42,107 bases of DNA from Alphaproteobacteria bacterium (GCA_025359785.1 JANYET010000018.1:1-42107); one strand, 5' to 3'; positions 25,909 through 36,556 are shown, numbered from the stretch's first letter. Numbers and translations: made by a program. Notes: a model not told the origin generated them from the letters alone.

Positions 25909-26901
25909 ATGGAACGCAGCACGCCCACGTCGTCCGTCTCGGCCGCTGGCCACCGCCGGGGCCTGTTTTCGGACAATGAGCCCTTTGACACCGGCTGGCT
26001 GCCGCCGGCGGACGGGCATGAAATCTACTACGAGGCCTGCGGCAATCCGAACGGCAAGCCCTGCGTGATCCTGCACGGCGGGCCGGGCGGCGCGATCAAC
26101 CCGACCATGCGCCGGTTCTTCGATCCCGCGAAATGGCGCATGGCGCTGTTCGACCAGCGCGGCTGCGGGCGCAGCCGCCCCAACGCCAGCCTCGAGCACA
26201 ACACCACCTGGGCGCTGATCGAAGACATCGAACGGCTGCGCGAGCACCTTGGCATCGAAAAATGGTGCGTCTTCGGCGGCTCCTGGGGCTCGACGCTGGC
26301 GCTGGCCTACGCGATTCAGCACCCGGAGCGCGTCGAAAGCCTCGTGCTGCGCGGGGTCTTCCTGCTCACCGAGCGCGAGCTGGCGTGGTTCTACCAGGAC
26401 GGCGCCGGCATGCTGTTCCCCGACGCCTGGGCCCGCTTCTGCGCGCCGATCCCGGAAGCCGAGCGCGGCGACATGATCAGCGCCTACCACAAGCGCCTGA
26501 CCCATCCGGAGCGCCGCGTGCAGGCCGAGGCCGCCGCCGCCTGGAGCCAATGGGAGGGCGACACCATCTCGATCCGCGGCCCGGAGGCGCGCCCATCGAA
26601 GTTCAACGAGATCGACTTCGCCATCGCGTTCGCTCGCATCGAATGCCACTTCTTCGCCAACCACGGCTTCTTTCCGGAAGAAGGCTGGATCCTAAAGAAC
26701 GCGGCGTCGCTGAAGACCATCCCGGGCTGGATCGTCCAGGGCCGCTTCGACGTGGTGACCCCGATGGAAGCCGCCTGGAAGCTGAAGGCGGCCTGGCCAC
26801 GGGCGCGCTTCGAGGTGGTCTGGGACGCCGGCCACGCCTCGACCGAGCCCGGCATCGTCGACGCCCTCGTGCGGGCGACGGATCAGGCGCTCAGCGTCTG
26901 A
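25909..26901 (+). CDS. pip: Prolyl iminopeptidase
   Basis: This enzyme removes N-terminal proline from peptides in the cytoplasm. The 330-residue product has HGGPGG (residues 56-61), FDQRGCGRSRP, the nucleophile Ser125 in GGSWGSTLAL, and a final His in DAGHASTEP, all diagnostic for the family. The ATG at 25909 is preferred; a TTG at 25882 is also in frame. Spacing to the upstream hydrolase suggests co-transcription. A strong hairpin follows the stop codon. Confidence 0.93.
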   Translation: MERSTPTSSVSAAGHRRGLFSDNEPFDTGWLPPADGHEIYYEACGNPNGKPCVILHGGPGGAINPTMRRFFDPAKWRMALFDQRGCGRSRPNASLEHNTTWALIEDIERLREHLGIEKWCVFGGSWGSTLALAYAIQHPERVESLVLRGVFLLTERELAWFYQDGAGMLFPDAWARFCAPIPEAERGDMISAYHKRLTHPERRVQAEAAAAWSQWEGDTISIRGPEARPSKFNEIDFAIAFARIECHFFANHGFFPEEGWILKNAASLKTIPGWIVQGRFDVVTPMEAAWKLKAAWPRARFEVVWDAGHASTEPGIVDALVRATDQALSV

Positions 26902-26904
26902 GGC

Positions 26905-26934
26905 GGTTGCGCGCGCGGCCGCCTGCGCGCAACC
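26905..26934 (+). terminator. Terminator-like hairpin after pip
   Basis: GGTTGCGCGC (26905-26914) and GCGCGCAACC (26925-26934) form a perfect 10-bp stem with a 10-nt loop, 4 bp after the pip stop codon, followed by TTGTGG. Confidence 0.6.
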
Positions 26935-26980
26935 TTGTGGCCTCATCGGGCGCTACACCCGAAACTCAAGGGAGATTTCC

Positions 26981-27385
26981 ATGCGTCACAACCTCTTCGT
27001 CGCGGTCGCCGCCGCGAGCCTGCTGATCGCTGGCGCCGCGTCCGCGCAGATGGTCCACTACTCCGCCAAGCTGGCTGGCGCCGCCGGCGTCAAGGGCTCG
27101 GGCGACGTCTTCGCCATGCTGGAGGGCAAGACCTTCAGCTACACCGTCAATTACAAGGACCTCACCGGCCCGGCCGTGGCGGCCCACTTCCACGATGGCG
27201 CGACCCCCGGCGGCAATGGCCCGCCGATCGTCCCGGCGGTCGTAACGCCCATGACCATCAAGGGGACCGCGACCCTGACCGACGCCCAGATCGCCGACCT
27301 CAACGCCGGCAAGGTCTATTTCAACGTCCACACCGCCGCCAACCCCGGCGGCGAGATCCGCGGAACCCTGGCGGCGATGAAGTAG
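26981..27385 (+). CDS. Secreted CHRD-domain protein
   Basis: The 134-residue product has a clear signal peptide (MRHNLFVAVAAASLLIAGAASA, cleavage near residue 23) and a single CHRD domain: FSYTVNYKDLTGPAVAAHFHDGATPGGNGPPI, then VYFNVHTAANPGGEIRGTL. CHRD domains occur in exported bacterial proteins of unknown function and resemble those in chordin. GGGAG lies 7 nt before the ATG. It probably acts in the periplasm or at the surface. It stands alone between two hairpins. Confidence 0.92.
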   Translation: MRHNLFVAVAAASLLIAGAASAQMVHYSAKLAGAAGVKGSGDVFAMLEGKTFSYTVNYKDLTGPAVAAHFHDGATPGGNGPPIVPAVVTPMTIKGTATLTDAQIADLNAGKVYFNVHTAANPGGEIRGTLAAMK

Positions 27386-27394
27386 GCGCCCGAC

Positions 27395-27430
27395 GCAAGG
27401 GCTCGTCGCCTCAGAGCAGCGAGCCCTTGC
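27395..27430. terminator. Bidirectional terminator between the CHRD gene and rodA
   Basis: GCAAGGGCTCG (27395-27405) and CGAGCCCTTGC (27420-27430) form a perfect 11-bp stem with a 14-nt loop between the two convergent genes. The right arm is the last coding sequence of rodA. No strong T-run is present. Confidence 0.55.
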
Positions 27431-28565
27431 CGCTGGTGACTTCGGCGTAACGGTGGACGCGGACGGCCATGACCAGGCCGAAGCCGACCATGACGGTGAG
27501 CATCACAGTGCCGCCGTAGGACAGCAGTGGCATCGGCACGCCGACCACGGGCGCCAGGCCCATGACCATCGAGCCGTTGATCAGCACATAGAGCGCGAAG
27601 GTGGCGGTCACACCAGCCGCCGCCAGCCGGCCGAAATGGCTGTGGCTGAGATACGAGGTGCGCAGCGCCATGAAGATCACGGCGGCGTAGAGCACCAGGA
27701 TGAAGGCGCAGCCCACGAAGCCGAACTCTTCGGCGAGCGTCGCGAAAATGAAGTCGGTCTGCTTCTCCGGCAGGAAGTTCAGCTGGCTCTGCGAGCCCAG
27801 ACCGTAGCCCTTGCCGAGCAAGCCGCCGGAGCCCAGCGCGATCTTCGACTGCAGGATATGATAGCCGGAACCGGACGGATCGTTCTCCGGTGACATGAAG
27901 GTGGTCAGGCGCTGCTTCTGATAGCCGTGCAGGCCGAACATGATCACCGCCGGGACGACCGCCGCCAGCCCCAGCACCCCGGCGGCGATCAGCCGCCAGG
28001 ACAGGCCTGCCAGCACCACCACCATGGCCCCGGTGAGCAGCATCAGGATCGCGGTGCCGAGGTCCGGCTCCTTGGCCACCAGGGCGACCGGGGCGAGGAT
28101 CAGCACCGCCGGGACCAGCAGCCACCAGGAGAGCTGCGCGCTCTTGCCGGACAGCCCGTGGTAAAAGCGCGCCAGGGCCAGGACGAGGCCGATCTTCATG
28201 ATCTCCGATGGCTGGATGGTGATCGGGCCCGCCTGCAGCCATCGCTGGGCGCCCAGCGCGTGGTGGCCGACAAGATCGACCGCAACCAGCAGGAGGAAGC
28301 CCACCGCGTAGATCGGATAGGCAAGCAGGAACCACACTCTCAGGCTGATCAGGCTCAGTAGAATCATGACGCCAAAGCAGAGTGCGTAGCGCCCTAGGTG
28401 CTTGGCCGCCCAGGGCTCCCACGAGGAGCCGGCGATGGAAAACAGCATCACCGCGCCCGCGCCTGCGATAAGGCTGATGGTCAGACAGAAGAGCCAGTCA
28501 ATCTCGGCGACCTTGTTGATCAGGCGGTCGCGTTCGCCGGGACGGGTCAGGGCCGAGACGGTCAT
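27411..28565 (-). CDS. rodA: Peptidoglycan glycosyltransferase RodA
   Basis: RodA is the SEDS-family transmembrane glycosyltransferase that polymerises lipid II for cell elongation, together with PBP2. The 384-residue protein has about ten membrane segments and the SEDS signatures LAARFYHG-like LALARFYHG, LVAKEPDLGTAILM, and the C-terminal GVPMPLLSYGGTVMLTVMVGFGLVM. Its ATG overlaps the mrdA stop codon by 4 bp. It is last in the mreB-mreC-mreD-mrdA-rodA operon. Confidence 0.96.
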   Translation of the reverse strand: MTVSALTRPGERDRLINKVAEIDWLFCLTISLIAGAGAVMLFSIAGSSWEPWAAKHLGRYALCFGVMILLSLISLRVWFLLAYPIYAVGFLLLVAVDLVGHHALGAQRWLQAGPITIQPSEIMKIGLVLALARFYHGLSGKSAQLSWWLLVPAVLILAPVALVAKEPDLGTAILMLLTGAMVVVLAGLSWRLIAAGVLGLAAVVPAVIMFGLHGYQKQRLTTFMSPENDPSGSGYHILQSKIALGSGGLLGKGYGLGSQSQLNFLPEKQTDFIFATLAEEFGFVGCAFILVLYAAVIFMALRTSYLSHSHFGRLAAAGVTATFALYVLINGSMVMGLAPVVGVPMPLLSYGGTVMLTVMVGFGLVMAVRVHRYAEVTSGKGSLL

Positions 28566-30535
28566 GGGGTGGTCTGCTGCTGGGCGGTCTGGACGGCCGC
28601 CGCCGCCGGGGTCGGCGGATCGACAACGTCGGGGTCGGTCTCCACCTGCGGAATCTCCGGCGCCGGCATGGGCTTTTCGATCTTCGCGCGGATCTCCGGG
28701 TCCTTGAGCAAGGCGACCCGCAGCAGCTCGCGGGCCAGCGGGCCGCTGGTGCTCGCGCCGAACCCGCCGTGCTCGACGAGCACGCTCACCGCATAGCGCG
28801 GCTCCTCGACCGGGGCGAAGGCGATGAACCAGGCGTGGTCACGGTATTTCCATTCGCCGGTGGCGCCGTGCTGGCCATGGCCGCTGGCGTAGTTGAAGGC
28901 CTGGGCGGTTCCGGACTTGCCAGCCATCTTGATGTCGCCCAGCCCCATGTCGCTCAGGCCAGCCGCCGTGCCGGACACCGTCACCGCGGCCATGGCGGCG
29001 CGCACGAAGTCGATATGTTTGGCCTCGAACGGCAGGTCGCCGAAGGCCGCGCCCGAGGGCTGTTCCACCCCGCCCACCGAGTGGATGAGCCGTGGATGAA
29101 GCGCCTTGCGCCCATTGGCCAGCCGTGCGGCCTGGACGCAGAGTTGCAGCGGATTGAGGTGGGTATAGCCCTGGCCGATACCCATGCTGGGCGTCTCGCC
29201 GGGATGCCAGACGGGGTCTTTGGGGAAGTGGCGCTTCTTGTAGGCGGTGTCCGGCACCAGGCCCGGCTTCTGGCCCGGGATGCCGATATCGAAGGTGTCG
29301 CCCAGGCCGAACCGGCGCGCCACCGCGGCAATCCTGTCGGGCCCGACGGTGAGGGCCGCCTGGTAGAAATAGATGTCGCAGGACTGGGCGATGGCGCCCT
29401 TCAGGTCCAAGGCTCCATGAACCTTATCGCAGTGCCAGACCCGGCCGCCCCAGGCCCAGGCCCTGTTGCAGACATGCACCGTCGCCGGGTCGAAGCCGTG
29501 CTCCAGGCAGGTCAGAGCCACCAGCGTCTTGAAGGTCGAACCCGGCGGATAGGTCGCGGTCAGCGCCTTGTTGAACAGCGGCTTGTGATCGTATTGGGCG
29601 AGCGCCTTGTATTCCGGCCCGGTCAGGCCGCGGACGAACTTGTTGGCGTCAAAACTGGGCCCCGAATACAGGCACAGGATGTCGCCGTTGCGGCAGTCCA
29701 TCATCACCGCGGCGCCGCTCTGGGCGCCGAACACCTCCATGGCGCGGTTCTGGATGTCGGCGTCCAGCGTGAGCACGATCTCCTTGCCGGGGATCGCCTT
29801 GATGTCGCCCGCCGGGTCGGTGGAGACCTCGTGGCCGTTGGCGTCGACCTCGACCTTCTGGGCGCCCGGCTTGCCACGCAGGTCCAGGTCGAAGGCTTCC
29901 TCGACGCCCTGGCGGCCGATACGGAATCCGGGGTTCAACAGGATCGGGTCGGCGTTCGGGCCGCTGGGGGTCAGGTCGGTCTTGTTGACCTTGGCCACAT
30001 AGCCGATCACGTGGGCGAACGCCCCGCCGTAGGGATAGACGCGCACCTCGCCCATGTCGGCGGTGACGCCCGGCAGCTCCGGCGCGCGGATGTTGATCGC
30101 GCTGAACTGCTCCCAGCTCATGTCCTCCATGATCTGCACGGGGGCCTTGCGCGGCGCATTGGAGATTTCGCGGAACAGCCGCGCCTGGCGGCCGTCATCC
30201 AGCGGCACGAACTCGGCCAGGGTCTTCAGCGTCGCCCGTGCGTCGAGCCCCTTTTCCTTGGCCACCATCAGCCGGAAGTTCGGCCGGTTGGAGGCCAGCA
30301 CCACACCGTTCCGGTCGACGATCAGGCCGCGCGGCGGCGGGGTCATCTTGAAGTTGAACTGGTTGGACGCCGAGAGCTTGGTGTAGCGCTCGCTTTCCAG
30401 CAGCTGCAGGCGGCCAAGCTGGGCGCCGAGCGCGATCAGGCCCACGCCCGCGAAACCGCCCAGCAGGAAGGCCCGGCGGTGGAAGACCCCCTGCCGCTCA
30501 TTCACCTCGGCGAAGAAGATGGACGGTTCCGACAC
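28562..30535 (-). CDS. mrdA: Penicillin-binding protein 2, elongasome transpeptidase
   Basis: This class-B PBP cross-links peptidoglycan during elongation in the periplasm. The 657-residue protein has one N-terminal membrane anchor (about residues 22-44), the PBP dimer domain (MTPPPRGLIVDRNGVVLASN), and a transpeptidase domain with TYPPGSTFKT (SxxK nucleophile), AQSCDIYFYQ (SxD) and MAGKSGTAQ (KSGT). A proline-rich tail follows. It starts 10 bp after mreD and overlaps rodA by 4 bp. All catalytic motifs are intact. Confidence 0.96.
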   Translation of the reverse strand: MSEPSIFFAEVNERQGVFHRRAFLLGGFAGVGLIALGAQLGRLQLLESERYTKLSASNQFNFKMTPPPRGLIVDRNGVVLASNRPNFRLMVAKEKGLDARATLKTLAEFVPLDDGRQARLFREISNAPRKAPVQIMEDMSWEQFSAINIRAPELPGVTADMGEVRVYPYGGAFAHVIGYVAKVNKTDLTPSGPNADPILLNPGFRIGRQGVEEAFDLDLRGKPGAQKVEVDANGHEVSTDPAGDIKAIPGKEIVLTLDADIQNRAMEVFGAQSGAAVMMDCRNGDILCLYSGPSFDANKFVRGLTGPEYKALAQYDHKPLFNKALTATYPPGSTFKTLVALTCLEHGFDPATVHVCNRAWAWGGRVWHCDKVHGALDLKGAIAQSCDIYFYQAALTVGPDRIAAVARRFGLGDTFDIGIPGQKPGLVPDTAYKKRHFPKDPVWHPGETPSMGIGQGYTHLNPLQLCVQAARLANGRKALHPRLIHSVGGVEQPSGAAFGDLPFEAKHIDFVRAAMAAVTVSGTAAGLSDMGLGDIKMAGKSGTAQAFNYASGHGQHGATGEWKYRDHAWFIAFAPVEEPRYAVSVLVEHGGFGASTSGPLARELLRVALLKDPEIRAKIEKPMPAPEIPQVETDPDVVDPPTPAAAAVQTAQQQTTP

Positions 30536-30545
30536 CCCTACAGTC

Positions 30546-31055
30546 CTAGCGGAATCTCACGTCGGCGTCCTCGAACAGGTCGATGAGCCGCTGCGCGAAG
30601 GGATAGAGCACGATTGTGGCGAGGAATTGCCAAGCTATCGCGAACAGGCCAGGCGCGGATCGCGAATCCAGCAGCACGAACAGGTAGCCCGCGACCATGG
30701 CCGTGCCGGTGACCAGGGCGTACCAGGCCCACAGAATAGCGAGGTTCTGACCCGCCATCATGCTTCGCCCGGCCAGCGCCACGCCATAGGCGAGCAGCAG
30801 GCAGAGGGCCCAAAGGCCCAGCGGCCCGCCCCAGAAGAGGTCGAGCAGCAGGCCCATGGCCAGGATCGCGAAGGGCGCCAGGATCGATGGCCGGATTACC
30901 GCCCAGGCGAAGGCCAGCACCATGGGAAACACCGGCTGAGGCAGCTGAAATCCGAAGGCGTGAAACGGAATACCGAAAATCAGCGTGGCGATCAGCGCGT
31001 AGAGCATCGGCACGCCCAGCCAGCGCCAGGGCTCAAGCGGCCGAGCGCCGCTCAT
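30546..31055 (-). CDS. mreD: Rod shape-determining protein MreD
   Basis: The 169-residue integral membrane protein has about five hydrophobic segments, including FPMVLAFAWAVIRPSILAPFAILAMGLLLDLFWGGPLGLWAL, a typical MreD core. MreD bridges MreC and the PBP2/RodA pair in the elongasome. Sequence conservation in MreD is low, so the call relies partly on its place between mreC (4-bp overlap) and mrdA. Confidence 0.9.
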   Translation of the reverse strand: MSGARPLEPWRWLGVPMLYALIATLIFGIPFHAFGFQLPQPVFPMVLAFAWAVIRPSILAPFAILAMGLLLDLFWGGPLGLWALCLLLAYGVALAGRSMMAGQNLAILWAWYALVTGTAMVAGYLFVLLDSRSAPGLFAIAWQFLATIVLYPFAQRLIDLFEDADVRFR

Positions 31056-32092
31056 CGCGCGGCTCCGGCGGCCGGCGGCTTAGGCCTGGGGTTCGGCGAG
31101 GCGGCCCCCGGCGGCGGCGCTTTGGCCACGGCCGGATTGGGGGCCGCGGCAGGACCCGCGGCCGGCTCGTCCGCCTTCAGCGAACCTGACGTCGGCACCG
31201 GCGTCGGCGGCGGAGCCGGTGTCTCGCTCAGCGCCTTCTGGTTCACTACCTGAGTGAAGTCCTGGAACAGCAGGATGCGCACGAAGTCGATTGGGGCGGC
31301 GTCCGCGGCCAGGACCGCGCGCCAGCGGCCGTCGAGGCCCTTCACCGCCGTCCCCACCGGCAGGCCGCGCGGCAGCACCCCGCCGTCGCCCGAGGTCAGC
31401 AGCCGGTCGCCTTCGCGGATCGGATCGCGGCCGCGCAGGTAGTCGAGTCGAGGGTTGGGCCCGCCGTCGCCGGTCAGGATGGCCCGTGCATTGGTCCGGT
31501 CGATCATGATCGGCGTGCGCGAGGCGATGTCGGTCAAGAGCAGGACCCGGCTCGCCCCGTCGGTCACCCCGATCACCCGGCCGACAAGACCGTTCTCGCT
31601 CATCACCGGATTGCCGACCTTGACCCCATGCTCGCGGCCAGTGTTGGCCAGGCGCGTGTCAGCGAAGGGGCCGTGGCTGTCGGTGACGATCCGCGCGCCC
31701 ACCATCGGGATCGGCGGGTCGGTCTTCAGGCCCAGCAAGGCCCGGTAGCGCTCGTTCTCGTCCTTCAGCGCGATGGCGACGTCGCGCCACTGTTTCATCT
31801 CCCGGAGTTCAGCCTTGAGGTCGTGGTTCGCCGAGGCCGCGCCGAAATAGTCTCGCACGCTGTCAGCGCCCTGCCCGGTCCAACGGCCCGGCGCGGCCAG
31901 GACGTCGGCCACGGGCGCCAGGTAGGTGTCGCTGGCTCGCCGGGTCGCGCCATAGGCCTCGGCCTTGAAGGTCTCGCGCCGGTCGGAGAGCAGGATGGCG
32001 GTCGCGGCGACCACGGCCACGATCAACGCGATCGCCGCCGCCCAGGTCAGCGGGACCTTCAGTTCACCAAGCGGATTGTCCCTGAAGGACAC
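31052..32092 (-). CDS. mreC: Rod shape-determining protein MreC
   Basis: MreC is a bitopic periplasmic scaffold that activates PBP2. The 346-residue protein has one membrane segment (about residues 13-34), a coiled coil near ASANHDLKAELREMKQWRDVAIALKDENERYRALLGL, and two beta domains with GNPVMSENGLVGRVIGV and LLTSGDGGVLPRGLPVGTAV. The last 65 or so residues are a Pro/Ala-rich tail, longer than in many MreC proteins. It lies 62 bp after mreB and overlaps mreD by 4 bp. Confidence 0.94.
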   Translation of the reverse strand: MSFRDNPLGELKVPLTWAAAIALIVAVVAATAILLSDRRETFKAEAYGATRRASDTYLAPVADVLAAPGRWTGQGADSVRDYFGAASANHDLKAELREMKQWRDVAIALKDENERYRALLGLKTDPPIPMVGARIVTDSHGPFADTRLANTGREHGVKVGNPVMSENGLVGRVIGVTDGASRVLLLTDIASRTPIMIDRTNARAILTGDGGPNPRLDYLRGRDPIREGDRLLTSGDGGVLPRGLPVGTAVKGLDGRWRAVLAADAAPIDFVRILLFQDFTQVVNQKALSETPAPPPTPVPTSGSLKADEPAAGPAAAPNPAVAKAPPPGAASPNPRPKPPAAGAAR

Positions 32093-32154
32093 GTGGAAAG
32101 CCTCGTTCGAGCGGTGTTTCGGCAGTCCCCGCCACGCAGCGACTCAGATGCTGG

Positions 32155-33427
<1,273 letters not shown>

Positions 33428-34222
33428 ATGTCATCCGGCGGTGATCTCAGCGCATCCCTGACCCTGCGGCGCGGCGCCATGGCCCGGGTCGGGCTGGACC
33501 GCGTGGCCCTGGTGGAAGCCGTCGCCGAGCTGGGCTCGATCACCGCGGCGGCCGCGCGCCTGGGGATCAGCTATCGCGGCGCCTGGGAGGCGATCCAGGC
33601 CCTCAACAATCTGTTCGACGGCCCCCTGATCGAGGCGAGTCCCGGCGGCAAGGCGGGGGGCGCGGCGGTGGTGACAGCGCGCGGCAGGCAGGTGGTCACC
33701 GCCTTCCGCCGGGTGCAGATCGAGATCGATGCGGCGATGGCCAAGCTGCAAGGTCATCTCGCCGATGCGCCAGCCCACGACCTTTTCTGGAGCCTTGGAA
33801 TGAGAACCAGCGCCCGCAACGCCCTGCGCGGGGTCATCGCCCATATCAGCGGCGGGGAGATCAACAGCGAGGTGACGCTCCGCCTGGGCGACGGCGTCGA
33901 CATCACGGCTATCGTCACAAAGCGCAGCGTCGAAGAGCTGCAACTGGCGCCCGGCAAGGCGGCCATCGCCCTGATCAAGTCCAGCTTTGTGATCCTCGCC
34001 AAGGGCGAAGGCGTCCGCACCTCGGCCCGCAACCAGATCGCCGGAACCGTGTCCAGCCGCGAGGACGGGGCGGTCAACAGCGAGATCGGCGTCGATATCG
34101 GCGGCGGCAAGACGCTGACCGCCGCCATCACCCTGGAAAGCGCCAAGGCGCTGGCCATCGCGGTCGGCGAGCCGATCACGGCGCTGATCAAGGCGCCGCA
34201 CGTGATCCTGGCGGTCGAATAG
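33428..34222 (+). CDS. modE: ModE-family molybdate-responsive regulator
   Basis: The 264-residue protein has an N-terminal winged-helix domain (LVEAVAELGSITAAAARLGISYRGAWEAIQALNN, about residues 28-61) followed by two TOBE/Mop molybdate-binding domains (RTSARNALRGVIAHI...KSSFVILA and RTSARNQIAGTVSSR...APHVILAVE). This is the full ModE architecture. In other bacteria it represses the molybdate transporter modABC and activates molybdoenzyme genes. None of these genes is in the window. The symbol is by family; the regulon here is unknown. Confidence 0.9.
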   Translation: MSSGGDLSASLTLRRGAMARVGLDRVALVEAVAELGSITAAAARLGISYRGAWEAIQALNNLFDGPLIEASPGGKAGGAAVVTARGRQVVTAFRRVQIEIDAAMAKLQGHLADAPAHDLFWSLGMRTSARNALRGVIAHISGGEINSEVTLRLGDGVDITAIVTKRSVEELQLAPGKAAIALIKSSFVILAKGEGVRTSARNQIAGTVSSREDGAVNSEIGVDIGGGKTLTAAITLESAKALAIAVGEPITALIKAPHVILAVE

Positions 34223-34241
34223 CGCCGGGCGGGCTGGCGGG

Positions 34242-35798
34242 TCAGGTGGCGGCGCGCAGCGCCCGGGCGATCTGGGCGTCGCTGCGGCTGAGCAGGAGAA
34301 CGCCGACCAGGGCAAGCGCGGCCGGGATCAGCGCCCAGCCGAACCCGCCGAACGCCAGCAAGCCGGTGGCGACGGCGATAATCAGACCCAGACCGAACTC
34401 CGCGAGCGTGACACCCCAGGAGGCTTGCCGCTGGCGGCGGAACTCGCTGCGCTTGCCGGGTCGCTGCCACCAGACGTTGAGGGCAGCGGTCATGCCTGCC
34501 GACGCCGCGCACCCCGCGGTCGCGGCCAATCCGGCCAGCGGCGCCATCACGATCATCGGCAGAAGCACCGGCGCCAGCAGCACGGCGACCGGCAGGATAG
34601 CTGCGGCGATCTTGGCGCGGCGCAGGGTCCGCATCGGCGTGGGCGCGCAGCTCAGCAGGTCCGGCGCGTCCTCGGCGGAGATGGTGATCCACGCCAGGCT
34701 GCCGACGATCTGGCCCGCGATCAGGCTGAGCGCCGCCGCACTTCCCGGCAAGGCCAGCGTCTGGGCGGTTCCAGCGTTGCGCAGCGCCACGAACCCCAGT
34801 GGAAGGATGTAGAGCACCCGCAGCAGCACCTGGGAGATCAGCGCCGGGTCGCGCGCGATCAGCCGCAGTTCCTTGCTCAGCGTCGCGCCGAAGGCATCGG
34901 CGGCGAACCGCGCCCGCCCGACCCGCCGCGCCTTGCCGCCGCCCGTCCCGATGCCCGCGGCCGAGGCCGCGTCGGCCGCGAACCGGGCGCCCAGAAGCTG
35001 ATTGGCGATCAGAAAAACCCCCGCCCCCGCCACCAGCACGGCGATCAGCGGCCCAGGCTCCCCAAGCATGGCGCGTAGCAGCCAGTCGACGCCCGGGGGC
35101 AGCCGAAACCGAGGGGCGTTGGCGAGCTGGACCAGGGATGTCCAGGCGCTGGCGCTCTGGTGTCTGCCGAGGATGTTGTAGCCCTGTCCCACCAGGAAGA
35201 AGGCAGCGCCGGTGATCGCCGCCAGCACCTGGCCCAGCGTCCGCGTCCGCCTGGGTCCGATCAGGCGGAAGAGACCGCCGGCGATCAGCAGGCCGACGCC
35301 GGTGGCCGCCAGCGCGATGGCGAACAGCACGCCTTCGACGGCCAGCCAGCCCGGATGCCCCATGACCGCGATAGGCAAGAGGATCGCGGTGGTGACGATC
35401 CCGAACAGCGCGAAGACGTTCACCGCCACCGCCAGGAAGCGCACCGCGAGCACGCTGCGGGGCTTCATCGGCGAGGAGAACAGCAAGTCCAGGTCGGCCC
35501 GCTCGTACAGCGCATCCACCGCGGCGCTGAGTGTCTGGGACAGCATCAGGGTGAACAGCGCCACACCGACCGCGGCGGCGATAGCGATGGAGATCGGCGC
35601 GACCGGAATCTGCACGCGCTTCAAGGCGAAGGCCAGCGGCAGGCCGGCGGTGAAGAACAGGATGACCGGCAGCAGGGCGGTCAGCCACAGCGCCCTGAAC
35701 CGCCCCCTTCCTCGGCCGCGACGGGTCATGATCCCGCGCCAGCTCAGCCGCAGTTCATGGCGCAGCAGCCAGAGTGTGGACCCGGCCGGCGCGATCAC
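34242..35798 (-). CDS. ABC transporter permease, ABC-2 type
   Basis: The 518-residue membrane protein has about 12 hydrophobic segments and a cytoplasmic N-terminus (LWLLRHELRLSWRGIMTRRGRGRGR). Its organisation, with two related halves and the FSSPMKPRSVLAVRF segment, suits a large ABC-2-type permease. Its ATG overlaps the stop of the ATPase gene by 4 bp, so the two form one exporter. The substrate is unknown. Confidence 0.85.
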   Translation of the reverse strand: MIAPAGSTLWLLRHELRLSWRGIMTRRGRGRGRFRALWLTALLPVILFFTAGLPLAFALKRVQIPVAPISIAIAAAVGVALFTLMLSQTLSAAVDALYERADLDLLFSSPMKPRSVLAVRFLAVAVNVFALFGIVTTAILLPIAVMGHPGWLAVEGVLFAIALAATGVGLLIAGGLFRLIGPRRTRTLGQVLAAITGAAFFLVGQGYNILGRHQSASAWTSLVQLANAPRFRLPPGVDWLLRAMLGEPGPLIAVLVAGAGVFLIANQLLGARFAADAASAAGIGTGGGKARRVGRARFAADAFGATLSKELRLIARDPALISQVLLRVLYILPLGFVALRNAGTAQTLALPGSAAALSLIAGQIVGSLAWITISAEDAPDLLSCAPTPMRTLRRAKIAAAILPVAVLLAPVLLPMIVMAPLAGLAATAGCAASAGMTAALNVWWQRPGKRSEFRRQRQASWGVTLAEFGLGLIIAVATGLLAFGGFGWALIPAALALVGVLLLSRSDAQIARALRAAT

Positions 35799-36556
35799 CG
35801 CCGAACGCTCTCAGGGGCCGCGTCCTCGGCGCCCGTCAACTCCAGGAACAGGTCCTCGAGGGTCGCGTTGCCCTCACCTGTCCGCGTGCGCAGCTCGTCG
35901 AGTGTCCCTTCGGCGACCAACCTGCCGTTGTTGATGATGCCGATCCGGTCGGCCATGCGCTCCGCCACCTCCAGGATATGGGTGGTCAGGATCACCGTCG
36001 CCCCGCCTTTCACCCGCGCCTGCAGGAGGTCCTTAACCTGCCGCGCCACGGCGGCGTCGAGGCCGGTCAGCGGCTCGTCGAGGATCAGCAGTTTCGGGTC
36101 GTGGATCAGCGCGCCGGCCAGCGCGGTTTTCTGCTTCATGCCCCGCGAGAAGCCCTCGCAGCGCTCGCCGCGATTGTCCCACAGGCCCAGCCATTTGAGC
36201 AGCTCTTCGGCCCGCGGCAGAGCGGCGGTGGCCGGGACGCCCCATAGGCCGGCGACAAACTCGAGGTATTCCATCGGGGTCAGGCGGTCGTAGAGCATGG
36301 GCTCGTCCGGCGCCCAGGCGATCACCTGCTTGGCGGCGGCGGGGTCCTTCAACGCGTCGTGGCCGAACACCGCGATTTCGCCGGAGTTGGGCTTCAGGAG
36401 GCCGGCCACCATGCGCAGCGTCGTGGTCTTGCCGGCGCCGTTGGGCCCCAAGAGGGCGTAGAGTTCGCCAGCGCGAACCCTCAGCGAGAGATTGTCCACC
36501 GCAAACTTGCCGCCGAAGGTCTTGGACAGGCCGGTAATGGCAAGCGCGTCAGTCAT
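35795..36556 (-). CDS. ABC transporter ATP-binding protein
   Basis: The 253-residue ATPase has Walker [16 protein letters not shown], a Q-loop (VIAWAPDEPMLYDRLTPMEYLEF), a signature variant FSRGMKQKTALAGALI and Walker B LLILDEPLTGLDAAVARQV followed by an H-loop (ILTTHILEVAE). It is translationally coupled to the permease. Its first 51 codons and the upstream DNA (36403-36635) are duplicated at 38735-38967, where they form a dead stump. The intact gene keeps all motifs. Confidence 0.95.
   Translation of the reverse strand: MTDALAITGLSKTFGGKFAVDNLSLRVRAGELYALLGPNGAGKTTTLRMVAGLLKPNSGEIAVFGHDALKDPAAAKQVIAWAPDEPMLYDRLTPMEYLEFVAGLWGVPATAALPRAEELLKWLGLWDNRGERCEGFSRGMKQKTALAGALIHDPKLLILDEPLTGLDAAVARQVKDLLQARVKGGATVILTTHILEVAERMADRIGIINNGRLVAEGTLDELRTRTGEGNATLEDLFLELTGAEDAAPESVRR

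Noticed and set aside
28769..30586. A 605-codon open frame on the plus strand
   Set aside because: It is antisense to mrdA, whose motifs and length are unambiguous; the product has no recognisable features.
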